Of a stretch of 10,941 nt of DNA, positions 5,742 through 10,941 are shown piece by piece. Within the stretch, counting starts at the first letter, position 1. Every line of letters starts with the position of its first letter. The DNA is from an uncultured Collinsella sp. (GTDB lineage Bacteria > Actinomycetota > Coriobacteriia > Coriobacteriales > Coriobacteriaceae): the NCBI GenBank assembly GCA_958427895.1, contig CAUADW010000052.1:1-10941 (forward strand), in the 5' to 3' direction. Below the pieces are notes generated by a model. It ran no database searches, was not told where the DNA came from, and saw only the letters and a program-made list of their open reading frames with translations. The position numbers and the translations under genes are program-made.

Positions 5742-7160
5742 ATGGCCCTCATCACTTCGTACCACGTCCCCGGCCTTTACGTCGAGGACCACAGCATCGA
5801 CGTCCCCCTTGACTGGCGCGGCCTGGAGCCGATGCTCCTGGCCGTCGGCAGTACCATGCGCCGCGGCGCTATGCCGGCACCCATCGCCGGCGCGCCCGAG
5901 AGCATCAAGCTCTTCTACCGCGTGGTTTGCGCGCCCGACCGCATCAACGACGATCTGCCGCTGCTCCTGTTTTTGCAGGGCGGCCCCGGCGGCGAGAGCC
6001 CACGTCCGCTGTCGCCCACAAGCGACGGCTGGATCGAGGAGGCCGTCAAGCACTTCCGCGTGGTCCTTCCCGACCAGCGCGGCACCGGACGCAGTAGCTG
6101 CGTGGACGGACGCACGATTAAGGCACTGGGTGAGCGCGCGACGGCGGCCGGCTCCGATGCCGCACGCTCGCAGGCGGATTTCCTCAAGCGCCACCTCGCC
6201 AGCTCCATCGTGCGCGATTTTGAGTACCTGCGCCTGGTGGGCTTTGGCGGCAAGCCCTGGGTCACACTCGGGCAGAGCTACGGCGGCTTTTTGACGTTGA
6301 GCTATCTGTCGCTCTTCCCCGAGGGCATAGCGGCAAGCTTTACCTGCGGCGGCATCCCCCACGTGCCGGCGAGCGCAAGCGAGGTCTACGCGCACACCTT
6401 CCCGCGCATGGCCGCCAAGACGCAGCAGTATTACGACCGCTACCCCGCTGACGTCGACCGCGTGGCAGCCCTGGCCGATGCGCTCGAGGCCCAGAAGCCC
6501 GTGCTGCCCGACGGCTCGCCGATGACGGTCGAGCGCCTACAGCTCATGGGCAGCGACTTTGGCATGAAGCCGAGCTTTGAGCGCATGCATTGGATTATCG
6601 ATCACGCGTTTGTTACTGGCGACGGTACGCTTAGCTGCGGCTCCTCGGTATCCGACAGCTTTTTGATGCGCGCCTTCGAGCGCACCAACACGCGTACAAA
6701 CCCGCTGTACTGGACGCTGCAGGAGTTCATCTACGCCGACGGCGACACCATGCCCATTCGCTGGGCCGCAGCAGAGGAGAAGGCCCATCGTGCCGAGTTC
6801 GACACACTCGCGCGCCCGCTCATGTTTACCGGCGAGGCCATGTTCCCGTGGATGTTTGAGCAGATGCCCGAGCTTATGCCGTTTAAGCCCGCCATGGACC
6901 TGCTGATGGAAGACACCAGCTGGGACAAGATCTACGACCCGCAGCGCCTAGCCTGCAACGAGGTGCCACTCCAGGCCGCGGTGTATTTCGACGATATGTA
7001 CGTCGATTCGGGCATGCAGCTCGATACGCTCAGCCGCGTGGGTAACTCGCATGCCTGGGTGACCAACGAGTTCGAGCACGACGGCCTGCACGGCAGCGTG
7101 GTGTTCAAGCACCTCTTCGACGAAGCACTCAACCGCGGAGACCTGCGCCAGATCTTCTAG
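5742..7160 (+). CDS. Alpha/beta-hydrolase peptidase, family S33 (probable prolyl aminopeptidase)
   Basis: A 472-residue protein of the larger S33 peptidases, which release N-terminal proline (sometimes other residues) from peptides. The oxyanion-hole motif GGPGGE is at 80-85, DQRGTGRS at 111-118, and the nucleophile elbow GQSYGG at 177-182 (Ser179). The acid and base are probably in DDMYVD (417-422) and NEFEHDGL (442-449, His446). There is no signal peptide, so it is cytoplasmic. A longer frame begins at 5661, but the ATG at 5742 has GGAAG at 5731-5735, six bases upstream, and the protein similarity starts near there. It lies between proA and proB on the other strand, which suggests a shared link to proline supply. 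Substrate preference cannot be read from sequence, so other aminopeptidase or hydrolase activity remains possible. Confidence 0.85.
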   Translation: MALITSYHVPGLYVEDHSIDVPLDWRGLEPMLLAVGSTMRRGAMPAPIAGAPESIKLFYRVVCAPDRINDDLPLLLFLQGGPGGESPRPLSPTSDGWIEEAVKHFRVVLPDQRGTGRSSCVDGRTIKALGERATAAGSDAARSQADFLKRHLASSIVRDFEYLRLVGFGGKPWVTLGQSYGGFLTLSYLSLFPEGIAASFTCGGIPHVPASASEVYAHTFPRMAAKTQQYYDRYPADVDRVAALADALEAQKPVLPDGSPMTVERLQLMGSDFGMKPSFERMHWIIDHAFVTGDGTLSCGSSVSDSFLMRAFERTNTRTNPLYWTLQEFIYADGDTMPIRWAAAEEKAHRAEFDTLARPLMFTGEAMFPWMFEQMPELMPFKPAMDLLMEDTSWDKIYDPQRLACNEVPLQAAVYFDDMYVDSGMQLDTLSRVGNSHAWVTNEFEHDGLHGSVVFKHLFDEALNRGDLRQIF

Positions 7161-7174
7161 CAAAGGAGTGTCCC

Positions 7175-7214
7175 AACCTGCCGGCACAAAGGGAACGTCC
7201 CCAAGTACCAGGTT
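7175..7214. repeat. Small interspersed-type repeat with inverted ends
   Basis: AACCTG (7175-7180) and CAGGTT (7209-7214) bound a 40-bp segment containing GGGAACGTCCC (7191-7201), a near-palindrome, and CACAAAGGG (7185-7193). The last motif also occurs in the two identical terminator hairpins at 3578-3618 and 4288-4328, where GGGGACAGG follows. From recall, TGGGGACGTTCCC- and GTGCCTGTCCCC-type strings are common intergenic repeats in many bacteria. The rest of 7215-7299 shows nothing I can name. Confidence 0.5.
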
Positions 7215-7299
7215 AATGAAGTCATTGCAGAAAGAGGACGGAAAGCGAAAACGCCCCTAAGCGAGTGGCTTTAAATCGTAGGTCGAACAAAAGAAGCGA

Positions 7300-7399
7300 G
7301 CGCCGCCCAGAGCGAACAAGTTGGCATGAAAAAGGCGAGGCATAGACCTGATGGTCATGCCTCGCCTTTTGAATGACAAATTGTCGCTCTGGGCGGCGC
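7300..7399. terminator. 100-nt near-perfect palindrome with terminator core
   Basis: The inner hairpin pairs 7330-7343 with 7357-7370 (14 bp, flanked by A and T runs) and continues as GACC/GGTC around the loop TGAT, with one bulged A (7344). An outer perfect 16-bp stem pairs 7300-7315 with 7384-7399. The bases between also pair with four mismatches and one bulged A (7316). In total 43 pairs form over arms of 49 and 47 nt. It lies between the convergent S33 peptidase gene and proB and must terminate both. Its size is far beyond an ordinary terminator. Confidence 0.85.
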
Positions 7400-7413
7400 G
7401 CAGCGTCGACCCG

Positions 7414-8541
7414 TTAGGCGAAGACGATCAAATTATCTCGGTGTATCGCCGGCTTCTCGGCCAGGTTAGCGAGCAGGCGGTTGCTGGCGATCTGGTCCTG
7501 GCGGCGGCCGGCTGCAAGCTCCAGCACGTCCGAATCGGCCTCGGCGATACCGCGGGCGACGACCATACCGCTCGGATCGCACACATCGAGCACATCGCCC
7601 TCGGCAAACTGGCCATCGACCTCGCGAATACCCACCGCAAGCAGGGAAGAGCCACGGCTGACCAGCGCCTTCGCAGCACCGTCATCAACCGTCACCGAGC
7701 CGTGGGCCTTGTCGCCCAGCGCGATCCACAGTTTGCGGGGTGCGATGTCCAGGCGCTCCGCCGGCGGATCGAACAGGGTTCCCACGCTCTCGCCGCGGGC
7801 GAGACGCACGAGGGCATCGGGCTCCTCGCCCGAGCAAATCACGCTCTGAATGCCCGCCGTCATCAGGATGCGGCTCGCGCGAATCTTGGTGATCATGCCG
7901 CCCGTACCCACCGAGGTCGAAGAATCACCCGCCGAGGCAATGATCTTGGCATCGATCTTATGCACGACCGGGACAAACTCGGCCGTCGGATCCTCGTGCG
8001 GATTGGCGGTGTAGAGGCCGTCGATGTCGGACAGCGTCACGCACAGGTCGGCGGAAACCAGGCAGCTCACGAGCGCCGCCAGCGTGTCGTTGTCGCCAAA
8101 CTTGATCTCGTCGACGGTAACGGTGTCGTTCTCGTTGACGACCGGCACCACGCCCAGCTCCACCAGACGCAGCAGGGCGTCGCGCGCGTGCAGGTAGGAC
8201 GTGCGACGCGCCGTGTCGTGACGCGTGAGCAGCACGAGCGAGGTGAGCAGGTCGCGCGCATGGAACTCCTCGTCGTAGGCCGACGAGATGATGCACTGAC
8301 CAGCCGAGGCGCAGGCCTGCAGGCTCGGAAGGTCGCCGACCGGCTTGCGGTCGAAGCCCAACACGGGATAGCCACAGGCGATAGCGCCCGAGCTCACCAC
8401 GACCAGACGCCAGCCGAGCTTGCGCAGCGCTGCGGCTTGATCGGCAAGTCCGCCGATAAAGGCGCGGTTGACCTTGCCATCGGCGCCCACCACCGTGGAC
8501 GAACCGATCTTTACCACCATCGTTTTATAAGAAGTCGTCAT
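7414..8541 (-). CDS. proB: Glutamate 5-kinase with PUA domain
   Basis: First enzyme of proline synthesis: it phosphorylates glutamate to gamma-glutamyl phosphate and is usually feedback-inhibited by proline. The 375 residues comprise an amino acid kinase domain (about 6-255) and a C-terminal PUA domain (about 270-350). Motifs are VVKIGSS (9-15), VVVSSGAIACG (47-57), NENDTV (136-141), FGDND (148-152), SDIDGLYTANP (171-181) and GTGGMITKI (212-220). The ATG at 8541 and an in-frame ATG at 8520 are both possible starts and neither has a clear Shine-Dalgarno sequence. The shorter form begins MVVKIGSS, and TATAAA lies just before it at 8529-8524. The gene is 80 bp downstream of pncB and could be co-transcribed with it. 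proA, its usual operon partner, lies 1.8 kb further on. Confidence 0.96.
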   Translation of the reverse strand: MTTSYKTMVVKIGSSTVVGADGKVNRAFIGGLADQAAALRKLGWRLVVVSSGAIACGYPVLGFDRKPVGDLPSLQACASAGQCIISSAYDEEFHARDLLTSLVLLTRHDTARRTSYLHARDALLRLVELGVVPVVNENDTVTVDEIKFGDNDTLAALVSCLVSADLCVTLSDIDGLYTANPHEDPTAEFVPVVHKIDAKIIASAGDSSTSVGTGGMITKIRASRILMTAGIQSVICSGEEPDALVRLARGESVGTLFDPPAERLDIAPRKLWIALGDKAHGSVTVDDGAAKALVSRGSSLLAVGIREVDGQFAEGDVLDVCDPSGMVVARGIAEADSDVLELAAGRRQDQIASNRLLANLAEKPAIHRDNLIVFA

Positions 8542-8589
8542 ACGTCAAACCAATCAACTGTTCAGCGAACGGGCGAACGGGCAAGCGAG

Positions 8590-8628
8590 AAAATGATCCG
8601 TTATCTTCCGTCGCATGCTGATCATTTT
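8590..8628 (-). repeat. 9-bp inverted repeat across the pncB stop codon
   Basis: On the minus strand AAAATGATC (8628-8620) and GATCATTTT (8598-8590) are perfect complements around a 21-nt loop. The pncB stop (8624-8622) lies in the first arm. The second arm ends in four Ts but is not followed by a longer T-run, so it may be a weak terminator, an mRNA 3'-end stabiliser or an attenuation point before proB. Confidence 0.45.
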
Positions 8629-10127
8629 GCCCAGGGGAAAGCCGAGGCCGCGGCCATGTTCTTGCGCACGAGCTCGTCGCGCACCTGAGCCAGGCCCTGC
8701 TCCATGCCCACCACATAGGTCTGCGGGTACAGGAAGCGCTTGAAAGCTGCGTCCAGATGATCGAGCGCCCAAACACAGCGCTCGCGCGCGTCCTGGATGC
8801 TCTCACGCGGAGCCACCGCACTGCCGTCGCGCACGATCGGCACCAACAGCTCACGATACTCAAGTTCGGACACGTCGGTCACCAGGGCGGCATCATTCAC
8901 GGCCACGAGGGTATTGCCGCGCGCGGCGCCCTCCCCCGCCAGATGGTCCTCGTCGTAGATCATGTCGCAGACCGGGCCGCCAAAGCCGTCGTAATAACGG
9001 CGCACGCGCTGTACGCCCGGGATCGTGCGCTTATAGGGCTGCTCGGAGAGCTTGACCACCGGCGTCCACGGGTCGGCCTCGCTCGCACGGCGGGCGGAAA
9101 GCTTGTACACGCCGCCCAGCGCCGGCTGGTCGTAGCAGGTCGCGAGCTTGGTACCCACGCCAAAGCTATCGATGGGCGCGCCCTGGTCGAGCAGCGACTG
9201 AATCGTGTACTCGTCCAGGTCGTTGGACACCGAGATACCCACATAGGGCAGGCCCTCGGCATCAAAACGGCCGCGAACATACTTGGAGAGCTTGGCAAGG
9301 TCGCCGGAGTCGATGCGAATAGCCGACAGGCGCTCGCCCACCGCCTCCATCTCCTTGGCAACCGTAATGGCATGCTCGCAGCCCTCGCGCACGTCATAGG
9401 TGTCGATGAGCAGCGTGCAGTTCTTGGGGCTCGACTTGGCAAAGGCGCGGAAGGCCTCGAGCTCGGAATCGAAGCTCATCACCCAGCTGTGCGCATGCGT
9501 GCCAAAGACGGGAATACCGTAGCGGCGGCCGGCGAGCACATTGGACGTAGAGGAGCAGCCGGCAACGTAGCTCGCGCGCGCAACAGCTAGGCCGCCATCG
9601 GGGCCCTGGGCACGGCGCAGGCCAAACTCCGCCACGGGGCGACCGTCAGCGGCGAGCACCACGCGCGCCGTCTTGGTGGCGACAAGCGTCTGGAACCCGA
9701 CGATGTTGAGCAGCGCCGTCTCGAGCAGCTGGCACTCCAGCGCGGGGCCGGTGACGCGCACCATGGGCTCGCGCGGAAAGACGAGCTCGCCCTCGGGCAC
9801 GGCGTCGATGTTTACATGCGCACGAAAATCGCGCAGATAGTCGAGGAATGCGGACTTAAACATCGCGCCGCCGGCCGGGGCCTCAAGCGATGCGAGGTAG
9901 TCGATATCCTCGGGCGTAAAGCGCAGGTTCTCGACCAGCTCGGGCAGCTCGGCGGTGCCGCACATGACGGCATAGGCGCTGCCAAAGGGATGGTCGCGGT
10001 AAAACGCGGTAAAACAACCCTGCTCATTGGCCTTGCCGCTCTCCCACAGGCCCTGGGCCATAGTGAGCTCGTACAGATCGGTGAGCATTGCAATGTCGGT
10101 GGGATGCGAGATGTCGGTCAAAGCCAT
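8622..10127 (-). CDS. pncB: Nicotinate phosphoribosyltransferase
   Basis: Salvages nicotinic acid with PRPP (and ATP) to nicotinate mononucleotide in the Preiss-Handler route to NAD. The 501-residue length fits the long NAPRT subgroup. TDLYELTMAQGLW (16-28) is the classic N-terminal motif. EFGLRRAQGPDGG (167-179) and ASYVAGCSSTSNVLAG (185-200) form the substrate pocket region. GTHAHSWV (209-216) contains the histidine (H213 by position) that is phosphorylated in this family. IRIDSGDL (about 291-298) and FGVGTKLAT carry the phosphoribosyl-binding residues. GAAAGG at 10135-10140, seven bases upstream, supports the start. An 84-bp gap separates it from the membrane-protein gene upstream, in which I see no clear NAD-regulator operator. 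Confidence 0.95.
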   Translation of the reverse strand: MALTDISHPTDIAMLTDLYELTMAQGLWESGKANEQGCFTAFYRDHPFGSAYAVMCGTAELPELVENLRFTPEDIDYLASLEAPAGGAMFKSAFLDYLRDFRAHVNIDAVPEGELVFPREPMVRVTGPALECQLLETALLNIVGFQTLVATKTARVVLAADGRPVAEFGLRRAQGPDGGLAVARASYVAGCSSTSNVLAGRRYGIPVFGTHAHSWVMSFDSELEAFRAFAKSSPKNCTLLIDTYDVREGCEHAITVAKEMEAVGERLSAIRIDSGDLAKLSKYVRGRFDAEGLPYVGISVSNDLDEYTIQSLLDQGAPIDSFGVGTKLATCYDQPALGGVYKLSARRASEADPWTPVVKLSEQPYKRTIPGVQRVRRYYDGFGGPVCDMIYDEDHLAGEGAARGNTLVAVNDAALVTDVSELEYRELLVPIVRDGSAVAPRESIQDARERCVWALDHLDAAFKRFLYPQTYVVGMEQGLAQVRDELVRKNMAAASAFPWAK

Positions 10128-10211
10128 GGGGCGACCTTTCGGATGTGTGGTACAGAATTTGAGGGTTAGACGAGAGCAGAGGATGCGGACATAACGCCCG
10201 ATGCAAATAGG

Positions 10212-10670
10212 TTAGAGCAGGCCCATGCTGGTCAGGATCGTGTAGCCCATAAAGATGACAAACGCGATGAGGGCAAGGACAATGATGATTTTTTGAGCCG
10301 GCGCCATGCCAGGGATCTCGTTCTCGCCCGTAGGTTCCTTGGAGGTAACCATGCGCTGGGCAAAGGTCATCTCGTCACGGCTCGGCTTGGGCTCGACGGA
10401 CTTGGGACGAGCGGCCTTTTTAGGCTGAGGTTTGGGCGCGGCAGGTGCAGGCTTCGCAGCAGCGGGCTTGGGTGCGGGCGCGGGCTTGCGCTCGGATGCG
10501 GCGTTCGAGGCGACCTCCTCGGCCTTCGCACGCTCGGCGCGCAGGGCAGCCAGCTCCTCACGCTCGCGACGGGCCTCTTCCCGAGCCTCGCGGCGGGCCT
10601 TCTCAGCGCGGAGCTCTTCCAACTCAGCGCGCTCCTCGTCGGACAATGGTTGGGACTCAAGCTCGGCCAT
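10212..10670 (-). CDS. Coiled-coil protein with C-terminal membrane anchor, function unknown
   Basis: I do not recognise a family. The 152-residue protein has three parts: a highly charged Glu/Arg/Ala helix likely to form a coiled coil (about 10-52), a Pro/Ala/Lys-rich linker (about 61-97), and a hydrophobic helix near the C-terminus (about 128-146, IIIVLALIAFVIFMGYTIL) followed by only six residues. This suggests a tail-anchored protein whose basic N-terminal part faces the cytoplasm. There is no signal peptide or cysteine. The start at 10670 is preferred over an in-frame ATG at 10706 because AAAGGG lies at 10678-10683 and the upstream ATG is inside the tRNA terminator. Only 18 bases separate that terminator's T-run from the start codon, so its transcription may depend on read-through from the tRNA. 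It may share a transcript with pncB. Confidence 0.75.
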   Translation of the reverse strand: MAELESQPLSDEERAELEELRAEKARREAREEARREREELAALRAERAKAEEVASNAASERKPAPAPKPAAAKPAPAAPKPQPKKAARPKSVEPKPSRDEMTFAQRMVTSKEPTGENEIPGMAPAQKIIIVLALIAFVIFMGYTILTSMGLL

Positions 10671-10687
10671 GGTATAGCCCTTTCTTT

Positions 10688-10720
10688 TAAAAAAAGCCGC
10701 CGACACAATGTCAGCGGCTT
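10688..10720 (-). terminator. Terminator of tRNA-Ala
   Basis: On the minus strand AAGCCGCTGAC (10720-10710) pairs with GTCGGCGGCTT (10704-10694), one U-G pair among eleven, around a 5-nt loop. A run of seven or more Ts follows (through 10689). It lies 14 bases after the tRNA. Confidence 0.88.
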
Positions 10721-10734
10721 ATCAAATCCAAGGG

Positions 10735-10807
10735 TGGAGACGAAGGGAGTCGAACCCTCGGCCTCTGCCATGCGACGGCAGCGCTCTCCCAACTGAGCTA
10801 CGTCCCC
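10735..10807 (-). tRNA. tRNA-Ala, anticodon CGC
   Basis: The 73 nt fold into a full cloverleaf. The acceptor stem GGGGACG/CGTCTCC contains the G3-U70 pair that marks alanine tRNAs. The D-arm is GCTC...GAGC, the anticodon stem CTGCC/GGCAG holds loop GTCGCAT with anticodon CGC at 10774-10772, and the T-arm is GAGGG-TTCGACT-CCCTT. The discriminator is A73 and CCA is not encoded (CCC follows). Position 32 is G and 38 is U, a slightly unusual loop closure. It reads GCG codons, which are frequent in GC-rich genomes. Confidence 0.96.
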
Positions 10808-10820
10808 AGGACAAGTCGAT

Positions 10821-10848
10821 ATTTTACCTACGGCTCGCCAACTGTCAA
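10821..10848 (-). promoter_or_regulatory. Promoter of tRNA-Ala
   Basis: On the minus strand TTGACA (10848-10843), a 16-bp spacer and TAAAAT (10826-10821) give a near-consensus sigma-70 promoter, 13 bases before the mature tRNA. This is the strongest promoter in the window. Confidence 0.8.
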
Positions 10849-10927
10849 CGCCCAATAACCAGTCTTTTTGGGGCGCGGCTATTTTGGCCTTGATTATCGA
10901 CTTTATCCGAACACCTCCCACATTCAT

Positions 10928-10941
10928 CCGCACATGTGCGG
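10928..10941. repeat. 14-bp perfect palindrome at window edge
   Basis: CCGCACATGTGCGG is self-complementary. It ends exactly at the window boundary, so its full extent is unknown. It could be an operator for a gene beyond the edge or chance. The rest of 10849-10927 shows no feature I can support. Confidence 0.4.

Noticed and set aside
8525..8600. Minus-strand reading that ends GLTYDDFL, resembling the start of IMP dehydrogenase
   Set aside because: The match is only about eight residues, the frame stops immediately, and it overlaps the proB start in another frame. Treated as chance, not a guaB remnant.
7351..8688. 445-codon plus-strand frame antisense to proB
   Set aside because: It starts inside the palindrome loop and spans the complement of proB. 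No recognisable domain.
10678..10706. Longer start (ATG at 10706) for the membrane protein
   Set aside because: It lies within the tRNA terminator hairpin and lacks a ribosome site, whereas the ATG at 10670 has AAAGGG at proper spacing.

Overview
The window looks like chromosomal DNA from a high-GC gut actinobacterium of the class Coriobacteriia, most probably Collinsella or a close relative. This rests on GC-rich coding sequence with long antisense open frames, a CarD-type RNA polymerase-binding protein beside argS, a tRNA gene without an encoded CCA, and the general character of the proteins. The genus is inferred from recall; no search was run.

Layout: 1-1256 (minus) is the 5' part of argS. 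1257-1598 is a divergent control region. 1599-2084 (plus) is a carD-family regulator. 2102-3573 is a complete IS256-family insertion sequence with imperfect terminal inverted repeats, an intact DDE transposase on the minus strand and an 8-bp target duplication. 3673-4272 (plus) is an HD-superfamily hydrolase of the COG2316 type. 4343-5629 (minus) is proA. 5742-7160 (plus) is a serine peptidase of family S33, probably a prolyl aminopeptidase. 7161-7413 holds a small interspersed-type repeat and a 100-nt near-perfect palindrome acting as a terminator. 7414-8541 (minus) is proB, 8622-10127 (minus) is pncB, and 10212-10670 (minus) is a small coiled-coil protein with a C-terminal membrane anchor. 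10735-10807 (minus) is tRNA-Ala(CGC) with a near-consensus promoter and its own terminator.

Function: proB and proA supply the first two steps of proline synthesis from glutamate. Between them, on the opposite strand, sits a peptidase predicted to free N-terminal proline, so the block is concerned with proline supply. pncB salvages nicotinate into NAD. argS and the alanine tRNA belong to translation.

The most informative structure is around the insertion sequence. Removing it and one target copy restores carD followed within about 15 bases by a strong hairpin terminator. The element therefore separated carD from its terminator, which now lies more than 1.4 kb away, in front of the HD gene. 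An identical 41-bp hairpin ends the HD gene, so this terminator is a repeated sequence. I see no clear new multi-gene defence or biosynthetic system; the unusual content is in the non-coding structures and in one small unrecognised membrane protein.
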